Assembly (NCBI GenBank): GCA_017403185.1
Contig: JAFQON010000038.1
Location: 1 to 64,000, forward strand
Direction of reading: 5' to 3'
From: Clostridia bacterium
Lineage (GTDB): Bacteria; Bacillota; Clostridia; Oscillospirales; Acutalibacteraceae
Length of the DNA: 64,000 bases
Position numbers and translations under genes: made by a program. Shown piece after piece: positions 17,153-26,824 of this stretch. A model generated the notes under the pieces. That model ran no database searches, was not told where the DNA came from, and saw only the letters and a list, made by a program, of their open reading frames with translations. Positions within the stretch are counted from its first letter, which is position 1; every line of letters begins with the position of its first letter.

Positions 17153-17995
17153 TTATGCCTCAAGCTCTGCAAGAGCCTGTGTAAGTTCGCTCATAGCCTG
17201 CTCATACTGCTCGGCGTTGGGAGCGGTGCCGTGCCATGAAACCTGATCCTCCATAAATGAAACGCCCTTACCTTTTACGCTGTTTGCAACAATAACAGAG
17301 GGCTTGCCTTTGAATTCTGCAGCAGCATTGAATGCGGCATCAATTTCATCAAAGCTGTGTGCACTGATTTCGATAACATTCCAGCCAAATGACTTAAATT
17401 TCTCTGCAATCGGATAAGGTGAATTAACCTCTGAAATTTTACCGTCAATCTGAAGTCCGTTATTATCAACAACAGCCACAAGATTGTCAAGCCCCTTAGC
17501 TGAAGCAAACATTGCGGCCTCCCAGACCTGACCTTCCTGAATTTCACCGTCGCCGAGAATTGTATAAACTCTGTTGCTCTTACCGTCAAGCTTTGCAGCA
17601 AGTGCCATACCGCAAGCGGTTGAAATGCCCTGACCGAGTGAGCCTGTGCACATATCAACGCCTGCCGTATATTTCATGCTGGGATGACCTTGAAGCATGG
17701 AATCGCTCTTTCTGAGTGTTTTAAGTTCTTCAACAGGGAAGAAGCCTCTGTGTGCAAGAACAGAATAAAGAGCGGGAGCAGCATGACCCTTTGAAAGGAC
17801 AAATCTGTCTCTGTCTTCCATCTGAGGATTCTGAGGGTCAATATTCATATGATGAAAATAAAGATAGGTCACAATATCGACGCAAGAAAGCGAGCCGCCC
17901 GGATGACCCGATTTGGCATTGAAAACCCCTTCGATAATTCCCATTCTTGCTTTACAAGCTTTGATTTTTAACTGTTTTCTGATAACTGCATCCAT
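17153..17995 (-). CDS. transketolase, N-terminal (ThDP diphosphate-binding) subunit
   Basis: 280 residues with the ThDP motif GDGEIQEGQVWEAAMFA and NNGLQIDG, and the catalytic loop histidines in SKGHAAPALY and GHPSMK. It binds the diphosphate end of thiamine diphosphate and pairs with the product of 16186-17133. ATG at 17995 is chosen because TAGGAGG lies 8 bases upstream, better placed than the GTG at 18004. Confidence 0.92.
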   Translation of the reverse strand: MDAVIRKQLKIKACKARMGIIEGVFNAKSGHPGGSLSCVDIVTYLYFHHMNIDPQNPQMEDRDRFVLSKGHAAPALYSVLAHRGFFPVEELKTLRKSDSMLQGHPSMKYTAGVDMCTGSLGQGISTACGMALAAKLDGKSNRVYTILGDGEIQEGQVWEAAMFASAKGLDNLVAVVDNNGLQIDGKISEVNSPYPIAEKFKSFGWNVIEISAHSFDEIDAAFNAAAEFKGKPSVIVANSVKGKGVSFMEDQVSWHGTAPNAEQYEQAMSELTQALAELEA

Positions 17996-18035
17996 TGCAG
18001 CCACCTCCTATTTTAATTTGGTTAAAAGCTTTGTT

Positions 18036-18863
18036 TTACTTTTCCAAAGCTTCAATATATTCAAGGAAATCCGCAACCGCACCATTATTGCAATGACATG
18101 AAACGAAGTGAGAAATCTCCTTCAGTTCCTTGGGCGCCTGACCGCAGCAGGCCGGAACTCCGACCGTTTTCAGCATATCGTAGTCATTGAAATAATCGCC
18201 GATTGCTCCCGTGTGAGAAGGGTCAATGCCAAGCATTTCGGCAAGCTTCATCACTGCGGTTCCTTTATGCGTGTTTTTAGCAAGCAACTCAAAGCTTGCA
18301 ATTGATGATGACATAAGTGTTAAATCGGGATCAGTCATTGATTCAAAATGTTTTTTTATCTTTGAAATCGTAAACGGCACACCCGAAAAAATGACCTTGC
18401 CCCAATTCTCCTTGGGGACATCATCAATATTCCTGATATGTTTATGAGTAAGATTATCTGCTGAAACAAAAAGCTTTCCGAACCAACCGGTGCCTGTTAT
18501 ATAGATTATATCCTTTGCAACAACAATTACATCAACGGTCGGGAATTTTTTTGCCGCCTCTATGGCAAGGGCCATCCCTTCGCTGCTCATTGCGCTGAAA
18601 TAAACCATCTCTTTCTTTTGAAAATCGTAAAGCCCTGCACCGTTAATAACTACGGCAGGCGTGCCTGCAATCTGCAAGCGTTTGAAGTGCTTTTCCATAG
18701 ATTGCGGATTTCTGCCCGATGCAAGAGTGAATCTTCCGCCCGATTCAACAAAGCGTTTGATGGCTTCTTCGTTTCTTTTCGGCAAACGCCTGAACTTATT
18801 ATTCAGCGTACCATCAATATCTGATGCTACAAGCCAGTTTGAAAGAGACTTTTTGTTTTCCAT
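18036..18863 (-). CDS. Cof-type HAD-superfamily phosphatase
   Basis: 275 residues. HAD motif I is ASDIDGTLN, motif II lies in FTLASGRNPQS, the catalytic Lys is around KGTAVMKL, and motif IV is IGDYFNDYDML. A C2B cap domain fills the middle, typical of Cof/YidA-type sugar-phosphate or flavin phosphatases. Substrate unknown. The start codon overlaps the rluD stop (TAATG), implying translational coupling, with AGGAG upstream. Confidence 0.88.
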   Translation of the reverse strand: MENKKSLSNWLVASDIDGTLNNKFRRLPKRNEEAIKRFVESGGRFTLASGRNPQSMEKHFKRLQIAGTPAVVINGAGLYDFQKKEMVYFSAMSSEGMALAIEAAKKFPTVDVIVVAKDIIYITGTGWFGKLFVSADNLTHKHIRNIDDVPKENWGKVIFSGVPFTISKIKKHFESMTDPDLTLMSSSIASFELLAKNTHKGTAVMKLAEMLGIDPSHTGAIGDYFNDYDMLKTVGVPACCGQAPKELKEISHFVSCHCNNGAVADFLEYIEALEK

Positions 18864-19807
18864 TATTTATTAATTCTCCTGAGAAATTCTGTAAAATAAG
18901 ACGGAAGAGGCGCTTCAATAATAATGTGTTCATTTGTTGACGGATGGATAAACCCTAACACGGCAGCATGAAGGCACTGACCGTTAAGCGCAGACACACC
19001 GTTTTTCGGACCGTACACCGGATCACCCGCAACAGGATGACCGATATGGGCCATATGAACCCTTATTTGATGAGTACGACCCGTTTCAAGCTTAAGGCGT
19101 AAAAAGGAGAAGTCTTTGTATTCCTCAAGAACCTCATAATGAGTTACGGCATTTTTGGAGTTTCTGGTTGTGACACACATTTTTTTTCTGTCATTGGGAT
19201 TTCTTCCTATTGGTGCATCAATAACACCCGCAGGCTCCTTGAGATGCCCGTGTATAACCGCTCTGTACTCACGGTCAAGAGAATGTGCACTTATCTGCTG
19301 CGATAAAGAAATATGAGCAAAATCATTTTTTGCAACAAGCAGCAGACCGCTTGTATCTTTATCAATTCTGTGAACAATACCGGGACGGATAACCCCGTTT
19401 ATACCGGAAAGGTTGCCCTGACAATGCCACAAAAGCGCATTAACAAGAGTTGAACCGTAATTGCCCGGTGCCGGATGAACAACCATTCCTCTGGGTTTAT
19501 TGACAACGAGCAAGTCGTTATCCTCATACATAATATCAAGCGGAATATTTTCAGGTTCAAGAGAAATTTCCTTCGGCTCGGGCACGGTGAATTCAATAAC
19601 ATCACCGCATTTGGGCTTGAAGCTTTTGGTAACAGCTTTCCCTCTGCACAGCACCAGACCGCCCGAAAACAACCCTTGAACAAAAGAGCGTGAATAATCG
19701 CACAGCACTGCTGAAAGAATTTTATCGAGCCTTTCCCCTGCCGATTCTTCATCAACGGTTATGCTGACAGACTCATTATATTCAATTAAATTAACAGGTT
19801 CAATCAT
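18863..19807 (-). CDS. rluD: RluD-type 23S rRNA/tRNA pseudouridine synthase
   Basis: 314 residues: an S4 RNA-binding domain (about 20-75) followed by a RluA-family catalytic domain with HRIDKDTSGLLLVAK, where D149 is the expected catalytic Asp. It isomerises uridine to pseudouridine in 23S rRNA (RluD/YlyB group). Start at 19807 overlaps the last 8 bases of lspA (ATGATTGA), the same lspA-rluD linkage found in Bacillus (lspA-ylyB). Exact target sites are inferred from the family. Confidence 0.88.
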   Translation of the reverse strand: MIEPVNLIEYNESVSITVDEESAGERLDKILSAVLCDYSRSFVQGLFSGGLVLCRGKAVTKSFKPKCGDVIEFTVPEPKEISLEPENIPLDIMYEDNDLLVVNKPRGMVVHPAPGNYGSTLVNALLWHCQGNLSGINGVIRPGIVHRIDKDTSGLLLVAKNDFAHISLSQQISAHSLDREYRAVIHGHLKEPAGVIDAPIGRNPNDRKKMCVTTRNSKNAVTHYEVLEEYKDFSFLRLKLETGRTHQIRVHMAHIGHPVAGDPVYGPKNGVSALNGQCLHAAVLGFIHPSTNEHIIIEAPLPSYFTEFLRRINK

Positions 19808-20282
19808 TTTTCTTTGATTTATTCTTCTGCTCACGGACAAGTTCATAAATCTGATAAGCAATCATCAGCAATGCTCCGACGGTTATGCAGCAGTCGGCAA
19901 AATTAAAAACAGCAAAATCAATAAATAACGGCTCAATAAAATCAACAACAAAGCCATTGACGATTCTGTCAATAACATTACCCAAACCACCTGAAATAAC
20001 AAGCAAAAGACATACATTCATAAATTTTGATTTGATTTTTTTGCTCAGAAGCAAAATAAGACACCCTGCAAGAATTATGACAGTTGCAACGGTCAAAGCG
20101 GTAGTATTATTTGAGAATGAGCTGAACGCCGCTCCCGTATTTTCAACATATCTGAATTGAAACAGACCAAAAAGAAATTCTTCAGGACCGTTAACCTTAA
20201 CCGTCATAACAGCCGCATACTTTGTAAGCTGATCAATAACGGTTAAAAGTATGATAATTGCAAGGGATACTGCCTGAAACAT
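19800..20282 (-). CDS. lspA: lipoprotein signal peptidase (signal peptidase II)
   Basis: 160 residues, four transmembrane helices. The signatures YVENTGAAFS, GGLGNVIDRI and FNFAD are present with the catalytic aspartates D114 and D130. It removes the signal peptide of diacylglyceryl-modified prolipoproteins in the membrane. It lies 17 bases after divIVA and overlaps rluD by 8 bases. Confidence 0.95.
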   Translation of the reverse strand: MFQAVSLAIIILLTVIDQLTKYAAVMTVKVNGPEEFLFGLFQFRYVENTGAAFSSFSNNTTALTVATVIILAGCLILLLSKKIKSKFMNVCLLLVISGGLGNVIDRIVNGFVVDFIEPLFIDFAVFNFADCCITVGALLMIAYQIYELVREQKNKSKKND

Positions 20283-20299
20283 AAAAACCTCTCAATCAA

Positions 20300-21469
20300 T
20301 TATTCGTCAAACATGGAATCGAAAAGTGATGTGATATCGTCCTCGTCATCATCGTCGCCGCCGTCATCAAGGCCGAGTGAATCGAGGTCAATTTTAAAGC
20401 CGTCAAACACATCATCTTCAGCTTCATCAGCCTGAACTTCGTTTTCAACCTCAACAGTTTCTTCTGCTTCGGGAGAAGCAACAAGCTCATCAAGGCTTTC
20501 GGGTATTGAATCGGTATCAATTTCCAAATCAATATCATCTATCAGGCTGAATATATCTTCAATATCCTCATCAGCTTCGGGCTCAATTTCACGGATTTCG
20601 CCGTCAAGCTCTTCAGCTTCCTCTGCAGGCTCGTTATCTGCCTCGGGAATATCGCTGTAATCTGCATCAGCTTCTTCAGCAGCATTTTCAATGGCTGCAA
20701 TCTCTTCGTCAAGCTCTGCAATGATCTCTTCGGATTCTACCGAAATTTCTTCCGCTTCATCCAAATCGGCTGTTACTTCAACCTCATCCGCAACAGAGCT
20801 TTCATACGCAAGAGGAGCAACAATTGTTTCGGGAACGGATTCAATAAGTGCAAGCTGCTCATTGCAAACAGCTGTCATTGCAGCCTTAAACTCGATGGAT
20901 GCAGCCTGAATACGTGCAAGCTCTGCAGTGTAGAAATCATATGCTTCCTTGCTTGAGCCGACAATTCTTTTGGCTTCATTTTCGGCATCTGAAACGATTG
21001 ATGCTGCCTTTGCCTTTGCCGAAGCAATGGCGGCATCGCTTTCACTTTGAGCTCTTTCTGTGAGAGATGCAACAGCAGTCTTTGCGTTTTCAACAATTTC
21101 CTTTGCCTGTTCTTTTGCCTCTTCAATTGATTTTGCAGACTGTCTGTTGGCACCGTCAACAATAAGCTGAGCTCTTGTTTCTGCATCGCCTATAAGTGTT
21201 TCGGACTTTATTGTTGCATTTTTGCCGATTGTTTCAGCCATTCTGTGAGCATCAAGGAGAGAAAGCTTGATCGCTTCCTCGTCGCTGCGATAGCTTTCGA
21301 TTTTATCGGCAAGAATGCTCATTTTCTTTATAAGTTCATTCTTCTCAACCGTAAGCGATTCATAAGACTGAGCTACAACTTTAAGGAAAGCATCAACCTC
21401 CTCCGCATTGTATGTGCCCTTGCTTACGGGAGTAAATTTCACATTGAGAATCTGTTCTGTTTTAAGCAT
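20300..21469 (-). CDS. divIVA: DivIVA-domain cell division/polarity protein with long acidic tail
   Basis: 389 residues. The N-terminal head (ILNVKFTPVSKGTYNAEEVD, giving way to a coiled coil to about residue 215) is DivIVA-like. A very acidic, Glu/Asp/Ala-rich low-complexity C-terminal half (about 225-389) follows, unusual in length: Bacillus DivIVA is about 164 residues. It sits where divIVA is expected, after yggS-sepF and before lspA, so it is the probable true DivIVA. The usual ylmG and ylmH between sepF and divIVA are absent. ATG at 21469 is chosen because AGGTG precedes it; a GTG nine bases upstream is the alternative. Confidence 0.85.
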   Translation of the reverse strand: MLKTEQILNVKFTPVSKGTYNAEEVDAFLKVVAQSYESLTVEKNELIKKMSILADKIESYRSDEEAIKLSLLDAHRMAETIGKNATIKSETLIGDAETRAQLIVDGANRQSAKSIEEAKEQAKEIVENAKTAVASLTERAQSESDAAIASAKAKAASIVSDAENEAKRIVGSSKEAYDFYTAELARIQAASIEFKAAMTAVCNEQLALIESVPETIVAPLAYESSVADEVEVTADLDEAEEISVESEEIIAELDEEIAAIENAAEEADADYSDIPEADNEPAEEAEELDGEIREIEPEADEDIEDIFSLIDDIDLEIDTDSIPESLDELVASPEAEETVEVENEVQADEAEDDVFDGFKIDLDSLGLDDGGDDDDEDDITSLFDSMFDE

Positions 21470-21500
21470 TATATTCACCTGTCTCTTTCACATGATATTA

Positions 21501-21995
21501 TTACTGCTGACCGTCGCCCATTCCGCTGAGCTCATCAAGAAGCTCACCCGAAACAGGAACATTGTAAGGTGTGATTATGTATGCTCTGCCTGCAACCTTT
21601 TTGAAGTCACCATGGTTTGCATATGCAACACCGTAAAGGAAATCAATAATTCTTTGCGAAACATCATTGGGGCAGGTTTCAAGGTTGAGAATTACAATTC
21701 TTTTTTCGTTAAGAATATCAGCGACCTCGCCAACCTCTTCAAATCTGTCAATCTTCTGAAAGACAACATGGGGCTTGGGCTGACCGGCATTCTGCTTGGA
21801 TGAGTTGATATTTACAACATTGTTTGAAGCACCGGTTGTTCTTTCGGTTCTTGCCTGCTGAGCCTGACGGGTCGCAGGAGCCTGAGGCTGTGCGGGAGAA
21901 TAATCAAAATCATCCTCATATGCAGTATCTGCGCCATCGATATAATCGTCATCCGATACGTTGATAAATTGCTTAAGCTTGTCTTTGAATCCCAT
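21501..21995 (-). CDS. sepF: cell division protein SepF
   Basis: 164 residues. An amphipathic N-terminal helix (MGFKDKLKQFINV), a disordered Gln/Ala-rich linker, and a SepF core with RIVILNLETCPNDVSQRIIDF and RAYIITPYN. SepF polymerises into rings that align FtsZ filaments and tether them to the membrane. AAGGAGG gives the start. It lies 17 bases after yggS, the standard Gram-positive arrangement. Confidence 0.95.
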   Translation of the reverse strand: MGFKDKLKQFINVSDDDYIDGADTAYEDDFDYSPAQPQAPATRQAQQARTERTTGASNNVVNINSSKQNAGQPKPHVVFQKIDRFEEVGEVADILNEKRIVILNLETCPNDVSQRIIDFLYGVAYANHGDFKKVAGRAYIITPYNVPVSGELLDELSGMGDGQQ

Positions 21996-22012
21996 TTGGT
22001 ATTCCTCCTTCA

Positions 22013-22738
22013 TTATCTGTAAATCCTTGCGCCGAAAATTGCAGAGCCTACTCTGACAAGGTTCGCACCCTCAAGAATTGCCTGTTTGTAATCTCCCGAC
22101 ATTCCCATTGAGAGAACGCTCATATTTATATTATCTATTTTTTTTGCGCCAATGTCAATAAACATACGGTGCATATTTGAAAAAATTGCTCGAATTTCGG
22201 CTTCTTTTTCACAAATAGGCGCAACACACATCAAACCGTTGATGCTTATTCCCCCTGTTTCGGCAATTTCACAAGCTCTTTCAAACAGCTCATCGGCTGA
22301 AAAACCGAACTTGCTCTCTTCATTGCCGACATTGACTTCAAGCAAAACATTTGTTGTAACCCCCGCTTCAAGCGAGCGCTTGCCGATTTCTTTGGCTATC
22401 GAGACCGAATCAACAGATTGAATTGTATCAACATTGCCTACAATTTTCTTAACCTTGTTTGACTGAAGATGACCGATAAGATGCGCCTTGCATCCTTCAA
22501 GATTCAACTCATCTTTTTTCAAAAGAAACTCCTGAACCTTATTTTCGCCTATCAGCTTTATACCGTTCCCTATTGCATGATTTATAAATCTGCTTTCAAC
22601 AGTTTTGGTAACTGCCATAAGACTGACATCATTCTCTGTTCTGCCCGACTTAACTGCCGCCTGTGCAATTTCATCATTAATGATTTTCAAATTCTCTTCA
22701 ATTGCTGAGAATCGTTCATCGTCCGATAACCATACCAT
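22013..22738 (-). CDS. YggS/PLPBP-family pyridoxal phosphate homeostasis protein
   Basis: 241 residues. PLP-binding fold-type III barrel with AVTKTVE (PLP-lysine), IGENKVQEF, HLIGHLQSNKV and LSMGMSGDYKQAI. The protein binds PLP without known enzymatic activity and buffers B6 and amino-acid metabolism. Its start overlaps the end of the HlyD-like gene by 23 bases. Confidence 0.93.
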   Translation of the reverse strand: MVWLSDDERFSAIEENLKIINDEIAQAAVKSGRTENDVSLMAVTKTVESRFINHAIGNGIKLIGENKVQEFLLKKDELNLEGCKAHLIGHLQSNKVKKIVGNVDTIQSVDSVSIAKEIGKRSLEAGVTTNVLLEVNVGNEESKFGFSADELFERACEIAETGGISINGLMCVAPICEKEAEIRAIFSNMHRMFIDIGAKKIDNINMSVLSMGMSGDYKQAILEGANLVRVGSAIFGARIYR

Positions 22739-23960
22739 CCTTAAGTTCCTTTCCTGAGATAATTACCTCATCATAAAGCTTTGCATGAGTATAAGGCAGT
22801 TTTATATCACTGTTTTCAGAAGGCTTTGAAGCGATAACAAAATCCTCTTCGGAATAGAGTATATTCAGGCTTCTGAAATTAACAATATTTCCTCTGCGAA
22901 CAAAAACACCGGAGTTGCCTTCTTCATCAAGACGAACGGCATCCCTGCTGACCTTAAGACCCGTATAATCGTTTATAACAATTTTTCCGTCGACCATTCT
23001 CAATCCGGTAAGGCTTTCATTCATGAGATTGCACCTGAAAACCACAAGGGAATTCTCAGAATCAACCGCTTTAACCGAATGAATATATGTTGTAACCGTA
23101 TCTTCACCGTTTTCGCTGAAAATCAGGTCAACTGTTTTACCGTCAGAAATCTCCGAAACCCTTGCTGATTCAATAACAGCTGCCACATACCAATTATATC
23201 CGTCAATTATCTTGCCTATGGAGCCTGCCGGGGCTTTTGATTTTTCAGCCTCAAAGGCTTCATCAAGCCTTTCTTTTGTAAGAGAATCCACATCAGCAAC
23301 GGTAAGCACATTTTCGTATCCGTCAACCTTGCTTACATAATATCCCGCCGCTTCAGCTGTGATAATCTCACTTGGTGATGAGCCTGAATTCAAAGCAGAA
23401 ATTTCGTTCTGAAGCTCAGATATCTGAGCGGAACAATCAACATCCCTGTTAAGAGAAATCTGCTTTCTGGAGAGCTTTTCAGCAAAAGAAAGTTTGTAAT
23501 CTGCAAGATTTGAATAATCGTTGCAATATGCGGAATCAAGCATGGAAATAAAATCCTTACCGATCTCATCGTTCAGCTTATTAACATCAACATTGTCGTA
23601 TTTAAGTTGGCTTGATATTTTTTGATACGATTCAAGCTTTTTGCTCAACGATTTAGCATTGACATAGTTTTCAGCCGACGCTTCAGAGGGAAAAACAGCT
23701 GCAATTGTGCTGCCTTTGCTGACTCTCTCTCCGTTTTCAGCAAGCGGCACCGTAACCCCCGAGCTTGTTGTGCTGAGAAGTGTTTCATCTCGGATAACAT
23801 ACATCTTCGCATCGATTGTTTCGAGCACTGTCTGTTCATAAATCGTCTCCGAGGTGTATGTTCTGCTTGTAAGGCTGTACATCTCAGCCGCAAAATAAAT
23901 CACAATAATTACCGCTGCAGCAGCAGCAAGAATTTTAAGCAGTCTTTCATTCCCTTTCAA
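22716..23960 (-). CDS. HlyD-family-like membrane adaptor protein
   Basis: 414 residues. One N-terminal transmembrane helix (LLKILAAAAAVIIVIYFAAE), then a lipoyl/barrel-sandwich half-motif (VTVPLAENGERVSKGSTIAA), a coiled-coil hairpin (about 100-200), and further beta-rich domains, the layout of HlyD/membrane-fusion proteins. No transporter gene is adjacent; a similar gene beside yggS-sepF appears in other clostridial genomes as I recall. Function probably envelope-related. The TTG at 23960 is preferred because AGGAGAGGTGA lies just upstream at proper spacing; GTG at 23966 is too close to it. Overlaps miaA by 14 bases. Confidence 0.7.
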   Translation of the reverse strand: MKGNERLLKILAAAAAVIIVIYFAAEMYSLTSRTYTSETIYEQTVLETIDAKMYVIRDETLLSTTSSGVTVPLAENGERVSKGSTIAAVFPSEASAENYVNAKSLSKKLESYQKISSQLKYDNVDVNKLNDEIGKDFISMLDSAYCNDYSNLADYKLSFAEKLSRKQISLNRDVDCSAQISELQNEISALNSGSSPSEIITAEAAGYYVSKVDGYENVLTVADVDSLTKERLDEAFEAEKSKAPAGSIGKIIDGYNWYVAAVIESARVSEISDGKTVDLIFSENGEDTVTTYIHSVKAVDSENSLVVFRCNLMNESLTGLRMVDGKIVINDYTGLKVSRDAVRLDEEGNSGVFVRRGNIVNFRSLNILYSEEDFVIASKPSENSDIKLPYTHAKLYDEVIISGKELKDGMVIGR

Positions 23961-24903
23961 AATCACCTCTCCTTTCTATAATATCACAGGCAGCATCCGC
24001 AAGTTCGATGCCGTTTGCATAATCATCAATATAAAGATAATTAATATTATCAATTCTTCTGAACCAAGTAAGCTGCCTTTTGGCATATCGTCTTGTCTGC
24101 ATTTTTAAATTTTCAATGCACTCATCAAGCGATTTTTCACCCCTGAAATACGGATCAAGCTCCTTGTAGCCGATCGCCTGCTTTGCCGTTCTGCCAAGCG
24201 GAGAAGAAAGAAATTCTCTTGCTTCATCGAGCAATCCTGTTTCAAGCATAAGGTCAACTCTGCGGTTTATTCTGTCATAAAGCACCTGCCTGTCCCTTGA
24301 GTCAAGACAGATTGTTACAGTTTCAAACGGTGAAGGCGTCTGCTTTGAACACTCATTCTGAGCAGTTATGGTTTTACCTGTTGTATGATGAATCTCAAGA
24401 GCTCTTATTATTCTGCCGAGATTATTGATATGAAGCTTTGCAGCAGCCTCGGGGTCAATTGCCGAAAGCTCATCAAGCAAAACCTGAGAGCCCTCGGTTT
24501 CTGCTCTTTTTCTGAGCAGTTCACGGTATTCGAAATCTGTTTCTTCAGGAAGAAATTCAATGTTTTCAGTAAGCGAGCTGTAATAAAGCCCGGTACCTCC
24601 TACCAATACGATCTTTTTATTTCTGCCGTGTATATCAAATATTTTATTTTTTGCCAATTCACAATATTTAGCAACGCTGAACGGCTCATCGGGGTTAACA
24701 AAACCTATCAGATGATGCGGAATACCCTTCATTTCATCTTCAGTTGGTTTAGCGGTCGCAATATCCATACCTTTGTAAATCTGCATGGAGTCGCACGAAA
24801 CCGCCTCTGCACCGTATCGCTTGCAAATTTCAACAGCAAGCGAGGTTTTACCCGACGCAGTCGGACCGACTATTGCTATCAACGGTATTTTAGACTCTGC
24901 CAA
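23947..24903 (-). CDS. miaA: tRNA dimethylallyltransferase
   Basis: 318 residues. P-loop GPTASGKTSLA, DSMQIYKGMDIATAKPT, and the C-terminal KRQLTWFRR are standard MiaA motifs. It adds a dimethylallyl group to A37 of tRNAs reading UNN codons; MiaB (29962-31383) then methylthiolates that base. The start is TTG, preceded by GGAG at 7 bases, and overlaps the mutL stop by 14 bases, as expected for translational coupling. Confidence 0.95.
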   Translation of the reverse strand: MAESKIPLIAIVGPTASGKTSLAVEICKRYGAEAVSCDSMQIYKGMDIATAKPTEDEMKGIPHHLIGFVNPDEPFSVAKYCELAKNKIFDIHGRNKKIVLVGGTGLYYSSLTENIEFLPEETDFEYRELLRKRAETEGSQVLLDELSAIDPEAAAKLHINNLGRIIRALEIHHTTGKTITAQNECSKQTPSPFETVTICLDSRDRQVLYDRINRRVDLMLETGLLDEAREFLSSPLGRTAKQAIGYKELDPYFRGEKSLDECIENLKMQTRRYAKRQLTWFRRIDNINYLYIDDYANGIELADAACDIIERRGDFERE

Positions 24904-26806
24904 AATTCTTCTCCAGCTCTCTTTGTGTCATTTCAATGAGTACGGGTCTGCCGTGGGGACAGTAACGGATATCGGGCATTGAAAGAAGCTGCTTTGCAAA
25001 TCTTTCCATCTCAAGGCGTGATGTAAAATTGCCCGCCTTGATTGCACTTCTGCACGCAACTGAATGAAAAATCCAATCAAGCTTTTCAAACATGACATCC
25101 TGTTTTTTTTCAACAAACCGACCCGCAATTTCACAGATAACATCCTGAACATCATCTGCTGAAATTTCCATGGGGCATTCTCTTACAATCACGCAGCCGT
25201 TACCGAAATCCTCGGCATCAAAGCCCGCACTGTTAATAAGTTCAAGATTTTCAAGAACTGCAGAATACTCTTCTTTTGAAAGCGTTACGGTTACGGGCAG
25301 CAGCAAAAGCTGCGGTGTTCTTTCGGAATTATCTCTTTTTAATCTTTCGTATATTATGCGCTCATGGGCTGCGTGCTTATCAATGATAACCATTTTACCC
25401 TTGTACTCGCAAATTATATATGTTTTAAATGCTTCGCCTACAAGATTGAACTCTTCCTCTTCAAAAGCAGGCTTTATTTCTTTGACCTCGATTACAGGCT
25501 CGGATTCAACCGCTTGAGAAGATGAAACCGGAAGAATGTCTTCAGTTTTTTCTTCTTTTTGAGGTGTATCCGAAGGCACACTTGCGGTAACGGTCGGTTT
25601 AACCTCATGTGTCACTTCAGGTGCATCAACCCTCGGCTCAACAAAATTGATTTTCACCGCAGGAGCCTCAGTTATCTTTGCAGGCTCTTCCTTTTTCGGA
25701 ATATGCTGCCAGAAATCAGCAACAGGGGTGGGTTTCTGAACAATTTTCATCTGCTCGGGCACTTTTTCGGTAGCCTTATAATAATCCTTTGCAATTTCTT
25801 TCACCTGCTTTGGCGAATCACCTTTTGCAAGTGCATTTTTGCAGGCATAGAACACTGCGTTGAAAATAACTCTTTCATCAGAAAATCTGACCTCTGTTTT
25901 TGCGGGATGAACATTAACATCAACAAGTGAAGGATTGATTTTTATATTCAGAACACAAGACGGGAATTTGCCGACCATAACGGAATTTTTATAACCCTCA
26001 CTGAGTGCAGCACTGCCCGTACCTGTTTTGATAAGTCTGTTATTCAGAAAGAAAAACTGCATATTGCGATTGGGTCTTGACGCAGAGGGCTTTGAAACAT
26101 AACCGCTCACTTCAACACCGTTACCCGAATACTCGGCATAAATAAGCTCCGACGAAAAATCCTTGCCGAAAACTTCACGAATACAGGTAAGCAAATCACC
26201 GTTGCCGCTTGTGATAAGCACCTGCTTTCCTTCTCTTATGAAACGGATTGAAACCTCGGGATGTGAAAGAGCGATTCTGTCCACAACGCCCGCAACGGCG
26301 TTGGCTTCCGTTACATCCTTCTTAAGAAATTTCATTCTTGCCGGAGTTTTGCAGAACAAATCCCTGACCATAATCGTCGTGCCGTTTGGAGAGCCCGCAT
26401 CATCAAGCAAAATTTCTTCACCGTTTTCAATAACATACCTTGTGCCTATTTCATCCTCGGCGGTCCTTGTCATAACCTCAACCCTTGCAACCGCACTTAC
26501 ACTCGCAAGTGCCTCGCCTCTGAAGCCGAGAGTAAGAATGCTTTCAAGGTCATCGCTCGTGGCTATTTTGCTTGTTGCATGGCTTACAAACGCATTGCGG
26601 ATATCATCCCTTGAAATTCCGCAGCCGTTATCGGTAATTCTGATGTAGGAAATACCGCCGTTTCTGATTTCAACGGTTATATTGTCTGCCCCGGCATCTA
26701 TTGAATTTTCAAGAAGCTCCTTAACAACCGAAGCGGGGCGTTCAACAACCTCTCCCGCTGCAATAAGCTCAGCAAGATGCTTGGGAAGAACATTGATTTT
26801 CGGCAT
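24890..26806 (-). CDS. mutL: DNA mismatch repair protein MutL
   Basis: 638 residues. GHKL ATPase head: ENSIDAGADNI, RITDNGCGI, GFRGEALASVSAVA. A disordered Pro/Glu-rich linker (about 350-450) leads to the C-terminal dimerisation/endonuclease domain with DKHAAHERIIYE (the DQHAX2EX4E metal motif with Lys for Gln) and CPHGRP. So it is a nicking-type MutL, as in bacteria lacking MutH. AAAGGAGG lies before ATG; the gap to mutS is 18 bases. Confidence 0.95.
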   Translation of the reverse strand: MPKINVLPKHLAELIAAGEVVERPASVVKELLENSIDAGADNITVEIRNGGISYIRITDNGCGISRDDIRNAFVSHATSKIATSDDLESILTLGFRGEALASVSAVARVEVMTRTAEDEIGTRYVIENGEEILLDDAGSPNGTTIMVRDLFCKTPARMKFLKKDVTEANAVAGVVDRIALSHPEVSIRFIREGKQVLITSGNGDLLTCIREVFGKDFSSELIYAEYSGNGVEVSGYVSKPSASRPNRNMQFFFLNNRLIKTGTGSAALSEGYKNSVMVGKFPSCVLNIKINPSLVDVNVHPAKTEVRFSDERVIFNAVFYACKNALAKGDSPKQVKEIAKDYYKATEKVPEQMKIVQKPTPVADFWQHIPKKEEPAKITEAPAVKINFVEPRVDAPEVTHEVKPTVTASVPSDTPQKEEKTEDILPVSSSQAVESEPVIEVKEIKPAFEEEEFNLVGEAFKTYIICEYKGKMVIIDKHAAHERIIYERLKRDNSERTPQLLLLPVTVTLSKEEYSAVLENLELINSAGFDAEDFGNGCVIVRECPMEISADDVQDVICEIAGRFVEKKQDVMFEKLDWIFHSVACRSAIKAGNFTSRLEMERFAKQLLSMPDIRYCPHGRPVLIEMTQRELEKNFGRV

Positions 26807-26824
26807 ATAAGAAACCTCCTTTTA

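Noticed and set aside
24385-24939. 184-codon plus-strand frame antisense to miaA
   Set aside because: No ribosome site, no recognisable domain, and fully opposite a conserved gene.
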